Origin: a bacterium
GTDB taxonomy: Bacteria > Planctomycetota > Planctomycetia > Pirellulales > Pirellulaceae
Length of the DNA stretch: 64,000 nucleotides
Assembly: GCA_030430075.1 (NCBI GenBank)
Contig: JAUIGN010000007.1
Coordinates: 212,458-276,457 of the forward strand
Direction of reading: 5' to 3'
Made by a program: the position numbers and the translations under genes. Below, one piece after another: positions 49,075-57,698 of this stretch (position 1 is the first letter of the stretch; every line of letters starts with the position of its first letter). The notes under the pieces are model-generated. The model did not search any database, was not told the origin of the DNA, and saw only the letters and a program-made list of their open reading frames with translations.

Positions 49075-50385
49075 CTAGCGCATGTTCTGTCGGCGGCGCA
49101 TGTCGTCCCGCACCGCCTTGTCGATCTTGGCGACGTCTTGGGGCAGGTCGAGGCATTCGATCCGATGCAAGTTCTGCAGCCCTTCGAGTTGCGCGTTCGG
49201 TTCGATGGCGACGGGCAGAATCCACTTGAGGCCGGGGGCGATCGCGTCTTGCAGCTGCAAGGCCCGCCGCACTTCGCGATTGGCGTAGGTTCGCCGTTTG
49301 TTCATCCAGGTTCGACTCATCAACGTCAGGAAGTAGTCGCTGTCGTCGATCCGCTTGAAGATCTCGTTGTCATACTCCGTACCGACATCCAGGCTCCGTT
49401 CATCGAGCCACGGGTCATGGCCGCATTCCCGCAGCGCGTTGGCGATGATCCGCGCCGTCGGCTTGTCCTCACTGACATGGGACACGAAGATCTTGGCCGC
49501 CGTGGCCGACGGTTTAGCGGCTTCGGGGGCGGGCTGGCTCCGCCGCGTCGGGCTCGGTTGACAAGCCTCCCTGAGGGCCTGCAGCAATTCCGTCAGATCG
49601 TCTTCAAAGAATCGTACTTTGTATCCGTGCCGATAGAAGAACGCCGTCGACTCGCCAATCCCATCCTCCAGGAATTTGAGGGCAAAAAATGGACTTGCCC
49701 CCTGTGTCTGTTGCGTCTTGTCCCTCAACGCGCGAATCAGGAGACGCCAGTACCATTGTTTGAACGGGAAACCGAGGAACAAGAAGCTGTTCCGTTTTTC
49801 CCGCAACTCGCTGGTCAACGCCGTGGGTAACTTGGGCGTCTCGCCGATCAACGACATGAAGAGATTGAGAATGTCGTCTTCGGTCAAGACGATCGAATCC
49901 GGTTCGCTGGCCAAACCGAACAGATGGAAAACGGCCGGCTTGTTCGCGTCCCGGCCAGGCGTGTAAGGACAGTCGCCGCCGAAGTATTTGTAGAAACTCA
50001 CTTGCGGCGTCTTATTGGCCTGCAGCAAGGCTTCGCTCATGCACGCCGACGGGGTGCATTCGACAATGGTCTTGAAGGGAAGTTGAGCCAGATTGCTGTG
50101 CAGGCTGTCGGGTTGCGAGGCATGCGTCTCGTAGAGTGTGCGGGCCCGTTTCTCCAGGCGTTGCCGGCTGTAGCGATCCGCATAACGTGTGGCGACATGC
50201 TGCAGCGGGTCTTCGTCCGGCAGGTTGATTTCCAGCTCGTCGGCCAGCTGCCGGGCCAGCATGATGTCGACCCGTTCGACCTCGCCGGTCGCCGTTTCGG
50301 CGACCTTGGTACCGGGCCCGAGCCAGAGGATGCACTGGCCACCGTTGACCGCGTCTTGCAGCTCTTCCAGGTCCGGTTCAGCCAT
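49075..50385 (-). CDS. SIR2-like/TIR protein, putative NADase effector
   Basis: The protein is 436 residues. Residues about 1-275 resemble SIR2_2 domains: ILWLGPGT (19-26) at the GxGxS position, FHLFG with His154, VLTEDDILNLF, and FLFLGF (201-206). The TTNYD-type catalytic segment is replaced by IVECTPSACMSEAL (about 107-120). Residues 298-436 are a TIR domain: IFVSHVSEDKPTARIIANAL, then YFLTLMSRTWMNKRR, with Glu371 at the usual NADase position. TIR domains cleave NAD+ in bacterial and plant immunity. GAGGA lies 9 bases before the ATG. It is the first gene of a two-gene unit with the STAND protein. Confidence 0.85.
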   Translation of the reverse strand: MAEPDLEELQDAVNGGQCILWLGPGTKVAETATGEVERVDIMLARQLADELEINLPDEDPLQHVATRYADRYSRQRLEKRARTLYETHASQPDSLHSNLAQLPFKTIVECTPSACMSEALLQANKTPQVSFYKYFGGDCPYTPGRDANKPAVFHLFGLASEPDSIVLTEDDILNLFMSLIGETPKLPTALTSELREKRNSFLFLGFPFKQWYWRLLIRALRDKTQQTQGASPFFALKFLEDGIGESTAFFYRHGYKVRFFEDDLTELLQALREACQPSPTRRSQPAPEAAKPSATAAKIFVSHVSEDKPTARIIANALRECGHDPWLDERSLDVGTEYDNEIFKRIDDSDYFLTLMSRTWMNKRRTYANREVRRALQLQDAIAPGLKWILPVAIEPNAQLEGLQNLHRIECLDLPQDVAKIDKAVRDDMRRRQNMR

Positions 50386-50817
50386 GTTGGTTCGTCCTCG
50401 CCTCTCACTGTCCCGGATGATTCATGAACGAACAGCCAATCCGTGCCAGTCGCCGTTTCGCAATCGTTGCTGGTGAACCTACCCACAGTGCCGCGCATCA
50501 CGGCCGGAACGTGTCAGCGTCCGGGTTTGCTCGGCGATCGACGGAACCGGGGCTAACGCCCAACGGCTGATCAATCATTCGGGCTATGGTAAGCTGGCCA
50601 TCGTAGCAACGCGATTCTGAGTTGGAAAGTCGCAGGCCCCTGCCGGGTGCGGATGCGACTTCCGGTAAGTTGCCGGATTCCGGCACGGCGCGGTGACGAG
50701 CGGACGCGGCAGATCATTCCGATTGCGGCCGGTGCGCAAGGCAAGTTGACCGGCGCAGAAAATGTCGCGAATCTCTGTAACGAATCGTTCACTGGCCCGT
50801 TATCTCCTTAGACCGCC

Positions 50818-50880
50818 TGAACTGCCAGCGCCGCCGCCGGAACTGCCAGCGCCGCCGCCTGAACTGCCAGCGCCGCCGCC
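50818..50880. repeat. 21-base tandem repeat, three copies
   Basis: Three copies of [TG]GAACTGCCAGCGCCGCCGCC differ only at the first base. They directly adjoin dispersed repeat copy B. Confidence 0.9.
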
Positions 50881-50890
50881 GGACAGGGAG

Positions 50891-50972
50891 CGTGCCGAAG
50901 TCTGGTTCGCGCCCGCTGGTCGCTCGCGAAACTTCGCGCAACGCGCCGTGCGTGGCACAACGGACGCAGGAT
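50891..50972. repeat. Dispersed intergenic repeat, copy B
   Basis: This segment opens CGTGCCGAAGTCTGGTTCGC, continues CCGCTGGTCGCTCGCGAAAC and closes with GCGTGGCACAACGG. It shares its opening and core with copies at 21053 and 26048. A partial match to its middle (GGTCTGGTTCG...TGTCGCTCG) is visible at about 24-53. Confidence 0.5.
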
Positions 50973-51118
50973 TCTCGCACCCCGGGCGGATGGGAGACCT
51001 TCGGTCGGTCGTTTCGGCGGGGTCAGAGACCCGCGCCGAGCGGTGAGCGGTGGGTTGGAGACCCGCGGCGGGCGTGCGGCCCGGCCGATGACACCATTAA
51101 CTTGAGTAATCGTACCCT

Positions 51119-51715
51119 ATGTCTGCCAACCACGACGGAGTGCGTGAAGCCAACTGGGTGTTGGCTACGGTTGCCGCGTTTGAAGGTCGACTGACGCGTT
51201 TCGCGATTCGTCTCGTCGGCGACGAACACTTGGCGCGCGATGTCGTGCAGCACACTTTCCTGCGGCTGTGCGATGCGGAGCACGCCGTCATTGAGGATCG
51301 GGTCGGCCCCTGGTTGTTTCGTGTCTGCCGCAATCGGGCGCTCGACGTTATCCGCAAGGACGGGCGGACAGCATCGTTGACGGTCCACGCCTCGGATCAG
51401 GTGCCCGCTCGTGAAGCGGATCCAGCCGTGGTGGCGGAACAAGAAGATCTGGCTCGGTGCGTCTATCAATTACTCGACGGCCTGGCGACCAGCCAGCGCG
51501 AGGTCCTCGAACTGTGGTTGAACGGATTCGGCTATCCGGAGATCGCCCGGATCACCGGCCGCAGCGAAGGGCATGTCCGGGTCATTGCGCATCGGGGCCT
51601 GACGCGGTTGCGGGAACATCCTCGCGTACGCCGGCTGCTCGAGTTGCAACCATCGACCACGCCGGCCTCCGCAGTCGAGCCGGACGAAATAACGGCCCGA
51701 TATTCCAGTCCTTAA
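51119..51715 (+). CDS. ECF-type RNA polymerase sigma factor
   Basis: The protein is 198 residues. Region 2 covers about 20-90 (DEHLARDVVQHTFLRL, VGPWLFRVCRNRALDVIRKD). Region 4 covers about 110-165 (LATSQREVLELWLNGFGYPE, then IARITGRSEGHVRVIAHRGL). The tail is Pro/Ser-rich. ECF sigma factors turn on a small regulon when an anti-sigma factor is released. The next gene, 137 bases downstream, has an anti-sigma-like N-terminus before its membrane helix and is the likely partner. Confidence 0.92.
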   Translation: MSANHDGVREANWVLATVAAFEGRLTRFAIRLVGDEHLARDVVQHTFLRLCDAEHAVIEDRVGPWLFRVCRNRALDVIRKDGRTASLTVHASDQVPAREADPAVVAEQEDLARCVYQLLDGLATSQREVLELWLNGFGYPEIARITGRSEGHVRVIAHRGLTRLREHPRVRRLLELQPSTTPASAVEPDEITARYSSP

Positions 51716-51742
51716 TCGCTCGCGAGACGGGACCTCGGGCCG

Positions 51743-51764
51743 GCCGCGAGTTAACGCTCGCGGC
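51743..51764. repeat. Strong hairpin between ECF sigma and VWA genes
   Basis: GCCGCGAG and CTCGCGGC form an 8-base-pair perfect stem with the loop TTAACG. It lies between two genes probably transcribed together and has no T-tract. It may be an attenuating hairpin or one copy of an intergenic palindrome family. Confidence 0.5.
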
Positions 51765-51852
51765 ATGTGACTACGCTCCCGTCGGTCGCTAGAACTCGAC
51801 GAAAAATGAACGACGTTGGTTCCACTATCAATCGCTAGGTGAGTCATTTCTC

Positions 51853-54555
51853 ATGTCCGACAATGGCAACCATACGATGGCATCGAACGACGATGATTCT
51901 GCTCGGCTGACAGCGGATGTGCTCGGACAACTGAACGCCGAACAACATCAGCAGTTGCGCAGGGAACTCGAACAGGACGCGAACCAGCGGGCCGCCTACG
52001 AAGAGCTCGCCATGATCGCTGCCGGGTTGACGCAGCAGCACGCGGCTGCAGCGGCCCCGGCGCCAGCGCCTGCACTCCGTGAGGCGGTTGTGGCGCGACT
52101 TGGCGGGGGGCAGAAGAGTCTCCCACTGGCCGAGCCGGTTACGCGTCGCGGTCGGTCGCCGGGGCGTGAGAATCGGGGGAAGCGGCCCGTCGTCTCGCTC
52201 TTGCTGGTGACCGCCGGCCTGTTGCTGTTGGCGGCGGTTCCTGTTGGCTACGCGCTGCGTTCGGATTGGAGCCGGTCGGTCGCGATGCATGCCGACGACG
52301 GTGCCGCAGGCGAGCTTGTTGGCGCCGCGGTTCGAGCGAGCAGTCAAGGCATGAGTGAACAGCAGCCGAGTCGGGATCGCTCGGGTGCACATCCTTCAAC
52401 GGCGCAGGGGAAGAGCGAATTGCTGGGCCAGCCAGTCAGCAGTCCTGAGGGCCGACCGCTCGTGGCAACGGGATCCGCGCCGGCGAGCCCGACGGCGGCG
52501 CCGGCAGCTCGGCCCGAAGCAGCCACAGTGACAGGGAATGGCGACTCGGAATCATCCCTGGGAGTGACGCGCGGCACGGTCCGCCTGGCCGGCAGTCCGG
52601 CCCGTTCCGTGGCCGCGGACTCTGGGGCCGCGGACTCTGGGGCGGCGAACTCTGGGGCGGCGAACTCTGGGGCGGCGAACTCTGGGGCGGCGAACTCTGG
52701 GGCGATGCGTGCGGGGGCCGGTCGCCAGATCAGCAAATTTCACCTGGGCGGGATGCCGGCCGACGATTACGGCACGGGGGTGAATTACGGAGACGTTGAG
52801 GGTTTCGGAGTGACCCAAGGGGCACCAGGTATGCCCGCGTCACCAGCCCACAGTCCATCGTCGCACGCAACCACGAAGCACTTCGGAGGTTTGGCCAAGT
52901 CGCTGACGGTCGCCGGGCAGGGGGGAGCGGTACGAGGCGGCGCGGTGTCAAATCTAAACGTGCGTGAGGCGCGGTTTGGGCGGCATGATGGGTTTGGCCG
53001 GGGGGCGGAGTCCGTTGTGGGTGAAGCCATTGTCGGGGATCGGCCGTTTAGCGAGTCGAAACGGAGACGACTCGACGAGCACGGCGGCTATTGGTACTTC
53101 GATCCAGCGGCATCCGCGGCGAATCGAGAGCAGTATGAGCTGGTCGCGGAGAACCCATTCATTGCCGTCCGCCGGCAGGCCGTGTCGACGTTCTCGATCG
53201 ACGCCGATACGGCTTCGTATGCCAATGTGAGGCGTTTCCTGAGACAAGGCCAACTGCCACCTCCGGCCGCCGTGCGGATCGAAGAGCTGGTCAACTACTT
53301 CTCGTATGATTATGCCGGACCCGAGGATGACCGCCATCCATTCGCAACGCACATGGAAGTCGCCGAATGCCCCTGGCATACGGGGCACCAGTTGCTGCGC
53401 GTGGCGTTGCAGGGGAAGCGGATGACGCGGCCGGAGCGGCCCGGTTGCAACCTGGTGTTTCTCCTGGACGTGTCCGGCTCGATGAAGGACAACAACAAAC
53501 TGCCCCTCTTAAAGCAGGCCATGAAACTGCTCGTCGAGCAGCTCGGTGAAAATGACCGTGTGGCGATCGTGACCTACGCCAGCCAGGCCGGCGTACGTTT
53601 GCCGTCGACAGTCGCCGATCAGCATGAGACGATCCGCGCGGCGATCGACGGGCTCCGTGCGGATGGGTCGACCAACGGCGGTGCCGGGATTCAGATGGCC
53701 TATGAACAGGCCCTGGCGGGGACCATTGAAGGGGGTGTCAACCGCGTCATTCTGGCGACTGACGGTGACCTCAACGTCGGCATCACGGACGACGACGCGT
53801 TGGTGCGATTGATCAAGGAGAAAGCGGCCGCCCACGTGTTTCTCACCGTCTTGGGATTTGGCGAGGGGAATCTGCAGGATGCGAAGCTGGAGAAGCTGGC
53901 CGACAACGGAAACGGCGTGTATGCCTATGTCGATAGCCTCCGTGAAGCGCGCAAGGTGTTGGTCGAGCAGGTTGAAGGCAGCCTGGTGACGATTGCCAAG
54001 GACGTCAAAGTCAAGATCGAATTCAACCCGGCGGAGGTCGATTCCTACCGATTGATCGGCTATGAGAATCGCTTGATGACCGCCGCAGAATTCGACGATG
54101 ACAGGAAGGACGCCGGCGAAATCGGGGCGGGGCACGCGGTAACGGCGCTCTACGAGATCGTGCCGGCGAAACCTGCCGAAGTGGCCGCCGTCGATCCGCT
54201 CAAGTACCAGCAGCCCGCCCAGGCGGCCGTCACTCGAGACCAGCTAACCGACGCCGCGATGACGGGCGAACTGCTGACCCTCTTTCTGCGGTACAAGCCG
54301 CCGGCGTCGGAGGAAAGCACGTTGTTGGAGACGCCGCTGCTCAATGTACGCAAACGGTTCTCGGAAGCGTCGATCGAGTTTCGCTTTGCCGCGGCGGTGG
54401 CTTCGTACGGCATGCTCCTGCGTGGCTCGACCCACCAGGGTGACACGTCGTTTGCGGCCGTCGAAGAAATCGCCGCCGCCGCACTGGGGCGGGACGAGGG
54501 CGGGTATCGCACCGAGTTTCTCGATCTGGTGCGACAGGCGTCGGCCTTGAAGTAG
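51853..54555 (+). CDS. VWA (YfbK-type) protein with anti-sigma-like N-terminus
   Basis: The protein is 900 residues. Residues about 10-60 (LTADVLGQLNAEQHQQLRRE and following) resemble the cytoplasmic segment of planctomycete anti-sigma proteins. One membrane helix follows at about 115-135 (VVSLLLVTAGLLLLAAVPVG). The next 280 residues are low complexity and include five tandem [DN]SGAA units. From about 420 come the YfbK entry domain (FSIDADTASYANVRRFLRQG) and a VWA domain with MIDAS DVSGSM starting at Asp539. A YfbK C-terminal domain closes the protein. It lies just after an ECF sigma gene, so I infer an envelope sensor that holds the sigma factor. Confidence 0.88.
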   Translation: MSDNGNHTMASNDDDSARLTADVLGQLNAEQHQQLRRELEQDANQRAAYEELAMIAAGLTQQHAAAAAPAPAPALREAVVARLGGGQKSLPLAEPVTRRGRSPGRENRGKRPVVSLLLVTAGLLLLAAVPVGYALRSDWSRSVAMHADDGAAGELVGAAVRASSQGMSEQQPSRDRSGAHPSTAQGKSELLGQPVSSPEGRPLVATGSAPASPTAAPAARPEAATVTGNGDSESSLGVTRGTVRLAGSPARSVAADSGAADSGAANSGAANSGAANSGAANSGAMRAGAGRQISKFHLGGMPADDYGTGVNYGDVEGFGVTQGAPGMPASPAHSPSSHATTKHFGGLAKSLTVAGQGGAVRGGAVSNLNVREARFGRHDGFGRGAESVVGEAIVGDRPFSESKRRRLDEHGGYWYFDPAASAANREQYELVAENPFIAVRRQAVSTFSIDADTASYANVRRFLRQGQLPPPAAVRIEELVNYFSYDYAGPEDDRHPFATHMEVAECPWHTGHQLLRVALQGKRMTRPERPGCNLVFLLDVSGSMKDNNKLPLLKQAMKLLVEQLGENDRVAIVTYASQAGVRLPSTVADQHETIRAAIDGLRADGSTNGGAGIQMAYEQALAGTIEGGVNRVILATDGDLNVGITDDDALVRLIKEKAAAHVFLTVLGFGEGNLQDAKLEKLADNGNGVYAYVDSLREARKVLVEQVEGSLVTIAKDVKVKIEFNPAEVDSYRLIGYENRLMTAAEFDDDRKDAGEIGAGHAVTALYEIVPAKPAEVAAVDPLKYQQPAQAAVTRDQLTDAAMTGELLTLFLRYKPPASEESTLLETPLLNVRKRFSEASIEFRFAAAVASYGMLLRGSTHQGDTSFAAVEEIAAAALGRDEGGYRTEFLDLVRQASALK
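52621..52707 (+). repeat. 15-base coding tandem repeat inside the VWA gene
   Basis: Five full units of TCTGGGG[CG][CG]GC[GG]GAAC type at 52621-52695 are followed by a partial sixth. They encode Ser-Gly-Ala-Ala-(Asp/Asn). The array preserves the reading frame and lies in the disordered linker between membrane helix and VWA domain. Confidence 0.9.
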
Positions 54556-54881
54556 CGAATCGCCGCCCCGGGGAACTCGTCAAGAACCGCTTCCGGACTC
54601 CAGCCGTCAGGACGTCGCGGAAGAGGCGTTTCCGGCAGACGCCCGGGCGTCTCACGTCATGCCCAGCGTAGCCTGCGGAACGGCGAAGCGGCGCCGTAAC
54701 GGGCGGGCCGCGACCAGCGTCCCGCCGGCTGGAAACCGCTCGAGTTCGCGGCTGAGGCGTTCCGCCTTGCCGCTCCTGGCTCCTTCTGTTGCCCGCCGTT
54801 TTTTGTTACAAATGGCACCCGCGCGTCGCGTCGCAAGCGGGTGTCCGCGTGGCGAAAGGCAAGGCAAATGAAGGAATGCGC
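54556..54881. other. Intergenic region before the exchanger gene
   Basis: These 326 bases lie between the VWA and exchanger genes. An in-frame extension of the exchanger reaches 54789 but lacks a ribosome-binding site. No promoter, RNA or gene is supported. Confidence 0.4.
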
Positions 54882-56264
54882 ATGAATCCTGAGGATCAGA
54901 ATTCCTCGCCGGACGAGGAGGTGGAAGGCAAGAGCTGGAGTCCGATCATTGTGACTGCGCTGGCCTTGATCGGACTCGCCGCCTGTTCGCCCTGGGTGCT
55001 GAACATCAAGCTGGCATTTCTTTTTGCCCAGGTCGTCGTGATCTCGATCGTGATCTGGCAGGCCTGTGACCCGTTCGCCGACGCCGCCCAATGGGTTGGC
55101 GAGAAACTGCGACTGCCCGGATCGGTCCGGGGAGCGACGTTGGACGCGATTGCCAGCTCGATGCCGGAACTGTTTAGTGGCATCTTCTTCGTCATGGCGG
55201 CAATCATGGCCACCAGCGGATCGGAACTCGAGGTGGCGGAATCGGGCGCGGAAGGGTTTGGTGCGACGTTGGCAACCTGCGCCGGCAGCGCCATTTACAA
55301 CATGATTCTGATCCCGGCTTTTTGTGCCCTGGTGATCTCGTTTTACCGCACGACGCGGCCGACCATCGACGTCGAACCGGAAGTGATCTCCCGGGACGGG
55401 ATGTGGTTCCTGGGTTGTGAAGCCGTGCTGATCGCCTTCCTGTTTCAAGACCAACTGTATTGGTGGATGGGCGCGACATTGTTGTTGATGTACGGCATCT
55501 ACATCTGCCAACTGTATCGCGACGCCAAGCTCTACCAGCGCGCGATGGACGCCATTCACCGGCACTTGGGTGATGTGGGCGAGTCGACGCCGACGGCGGA
55601 CGTGGTTGAAACGCTCCGCAGCGAAGGGATCCGGGCAACACCGACGCTGGTCGACGAAATCAAACATTCATCGAACGACGACGAGGAGGAAGAGCACGTC
55701 GAGTCCGCCGGGGTGTTCTATGGCCTGTTCGACGTTCCCCTCAACGGCGTCACCGCCACGGTCGTGCTGCTGGCCGCAACCTTGACCGCTGCCGTCGCCT
55801 GTTATTGGCTGGTCGAGGTGACTCGCGAGACGGCCGTTGAACTGCAGGTGCCCGTCTTCTTCGTGGCGGTGATTCTGGCGGCCGCCGCTTCGTCGGTGCC
55901 CGATACGTTTCTCTCGATCGGGGCGGCGATGCGCGGCGACGACTCGGGAGCCGTTTCGAATGCCTTCGGCTCCAATATCTTCGACATCTGCGTCTGCCTC
56001 TCGATCCCCCTGATTATCAACTCCTACATGGTCGGCTGGGAGCCCGTCTCGATGACCCAGAACGGCGAGCCGATTGATGGGTTGGTCGATCTGCGAATTC
56101 TCCTGGCCACGTTGACCGGGATCACGCTGTTGATCATGTGGCATAACCGGCAGCTAACGCGGGCCAAAGCGATCGTTCTCTGTGGACTGTACGGGCTGTT
56201 TATTACCTACGCCGTTGCCGGGTCGCTGGGCTACAGCATCGTCGGAATGTTCGACGGCCCGTAG
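54882..56264 (+). CDS. Ca2+/cation antiporter (CaCA family)
   Basis: The protein is 460 residues from the ATG at 54882, preferred because AAGGA lies 6 bases upstream; ATG 54876 is the alternative. It has about ten helices in two halves. The two alpha-repeats are visible as GATLDAIASSMPELFSG and AAAASSVPDTFLSIGAA, with GSNIFD after the second. An acidic cytoplasmic-type loop (SNDDEEEEHVE) lies between the halves. The family exchanges Ca2+ for Na+ or H+. It is followed by two TerB-like genes on the same strand, the first after 147 bases. Confidence 0.87.
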   Translation: MNPEDQNSSPDEEVEGKSWSPIIVTALALIGLAACSPWVLNIKLAFLFAQVVVISIVIWQACDPFADAAQWVGEKLRLPGSVRGATLDAIASSMPELFSGIFFVMAAIMATSGSELEVAESGAEGFGATLATCAGSAIYNMILIPAFCALVISFYRTTRPTIDVEPEVISRDGMWFLGCEAVLIAFLFQDQLYWWMGATLLLMYGIYICQLYRDAKLYQRAMDAIHRHLGDVGESTPTADVVETLRSEGIRATPTLVDEIKHSSNDDEEEEHVESAGVFYGLFDVPLNGVTATVVLLAATLTAAVACYWLVEVTRETAVELQVPVFFVAVILAAAASSVPDTFLSIGAAMRGDDSGAVSNAFGSNIFDICVCLSIPLIINSYMVGWEPVSMTQNGEPIDGLVDLRILLATLTGITLLIMWHNRQLTRAKAIVLCGLYGLFITYAVAGSLGYSIVGMFDGP

Positions 56265-56411
56265 TCACGAAATGCTTGTGTTTGCTGTAGCAGCACCCTA
56301 TGCTACCACTGCGCGAGAAATCGTGACGTCGAGCGAATGGGCGACGCCGTTCGCTCACGATCTTGACGAGCCTCTCTTCTCCCTTTCTTTTCCCGCAGGA
56401 GCGCGAATTCG

Positions 56412-56855
56412 ATGGGACTTTTTGACACCTTGTTCGGCGGCATGGAAGGCAGCGCCAAGCTGACCAGCCAAGAAGCGTTTGCCGGTGTTCTTCTCGGGGC
56501 GAGTGCCTGCGACGGACATATCGCGGACGACGAAGTCCAGGGCCTGATGACCGCCTTGTTTCGGATGAAGCTGTACCAACGCTTTACCGACAAGCACTAC
56601 AGCCAGATGTTCAACAAGTTGATGGGGGTGCTGAAGAAGAAAGGAGTCGATGTGCTGATCGATGCCTGTGCGGAAGCGCTCCCTGCCGAACTCCGCGAGA
56701 CCGCATTCGCCAACGCATGCGATATCGTGCTCGCTGATGGCGTGGTTGAGCCAGACGAGAAGGCGTTTGTTGACAACCTGCAACAGAAACTGGCGATTGC
56801 CGGCGAGACGGCGCTGGAGATTGTGCAGATCATGGTCGTCAAGAACAAAGGCTAG
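56412..56855 (+). CDS. TerB-like (tellurite resistance B) protein, paralogue 1
   Basis: The protein is 147 residues and all-helical. The TerB-type acidic motifs are ASACDGHIADDEVQGLM and VLADGVVEPDEKAFV, which suit metal binding. The function of TerB is not settled; it is linked to stress and membrane-associated complexes. The second copy starts 400 bases later and shares the ending VVKNKG. GCAGGAGCGC upstream offers a ribosome-binding site. Confidence 0.85.
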   Translation: MGLFDTLFGGMEGSAKLTSQEAFAGVLLGASACDGHIADDEVQGLMTALFRMKLYQRFTDKHYSQMFNKLMGVLKKKGVDVLIDACAEALPAELRETAFANACDIVLADGVVEPDEKAFVDNLQQKLAIAGETALEIVQIMVVKNKG

Positions 56856-57080
56856 CGTGGCATGGGCCTCGGGCCAATCGCGTACCGACGCTCGCGGCAC
56901 GTTCGTCCGCTCCAGTTGGCCGCCAAGGCTTGGCTCAAGCTGAACGACGGTGGCCGGCGAGCATACCAGGGCGTTGGCCAGGTGGAACATGAGCGTATGC
57001 ATAAGAGGGTCAGCCTCCAATCGTGCGCAACGTCCCCAGGGCCACTGGAGAGCCCGCCCCTTTGCTTCGCCCAACGCCAA

Positions 57081-57131
57081 GGTGTTGCCCCGACCGCGGT
57101 GTTGCCCCGACCATGGTGTTGCCCTGACGAA
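57081..57131. repeat. 17-base tandem repeat between terB paralogues
   Basis: Three copies of GGTGTTGCCCCGACCNN, the last with two changes, lie in the 399-base gap between the two TerB-like genes. The rest of the gap shows no gene. Confidence 0.85.
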
Positions 57132-57254
57132 GTTACGGCGGGGGGGCTGTGCGGAAGACGGCAGGCCTGGGGGGGACGCCGAGTAAGGACAAGTGCGTGC
57201 GAATGGCACGCTTGCATCGTGGAACGAAATCTCAACTTCCAGTGAGGAATGACC

Positions 57255-57698
57255 ATGGATCTGTTTGATGAAGCCTTCGAGTCGTTTGGCGAGCAAGAAC
57301 CATTCGGTCCGCGGGAGGGATTCGCCGGCGTGCTGTTGGGGGCTTCTGCCTGCGATGGCCATATTTCAGACGAGGAAGTTCAATGTCTCATGACGACATT
57401 GGCTCGGATGCGGCTCTACCAACATGTTCCCGGCAACCAATTCGGTTCGATGATGGATCGACTGCTGGGCATCTTGAAGCGAGGCGGGCCGGAGAAGCTG
57501 CTGGATACGGCGGCGCCGGCCGTGCCCCCCGAGTTGCGGGAAACGGCGTTCGCCAACTCGTGCGACATTGTGCTTGCCGACGGCGTGGTGGAGCCCGACG
57601 AAAAAGAGTTTCTCAACAATCTCATGGGCCGCTTGGAGATTGCCGGCGACCGGGCACTGACGATCGTTCGCGTGATGGTCGTCAAGAACAAAGGATGA
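57255..57698 (+). CDS. TerB-like protein, paralogue 2
   Basis: The protein is 147 residues from ATG 57255, which has GAGG about 8 bases upstream; the ATG at 57249 would add two residues. It is similar over its whole length to the preceding TerB-like protein: FAGVLLGASACDGHISDEEV, LADGVVEPDEKEFL and the same VVKNKG ending. The N-terminus is acidic and divergent. The pair looks like a tandem duplication that has since diverged. Confidence 0.85.
   Translation: MDLFDEAFESFGEQEPFGPREGFAGVLLGASACDGHISDEEVQCLMTTLARMRLYQHVPGNQFGSMMDRLLGILKRGGPEKLLDTAAPAVPPELRETAFANSCDIVLADGVVEPDEKEFLNNLMGRLEIAGDRALTIVRVMVVKNKG

Larger units (their letters stand above)
50386..51118. other. Divergent intergenic region with repeats
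   Basis: The 733-base region lies between the SIR2-TIR operon and the rightward ECF sigma gene, so it must hold both promoters. I see no strong -35/-10 pair for either. It contains the 21-base repeat array and dispersed repeat copy B listed separately. Translations across the repeat give Pro/Glu/Leu strings without a plausible start, so I do not call a gene. Confidence 0.5.

Noticed and set aside
50762..51046. A small rightward frame encoding ELPAPPP repeats
   Set aside because: The repeat is intergenic, the frame lacks a ribosome-binding site, and it runs through dispersed repeat copy B.
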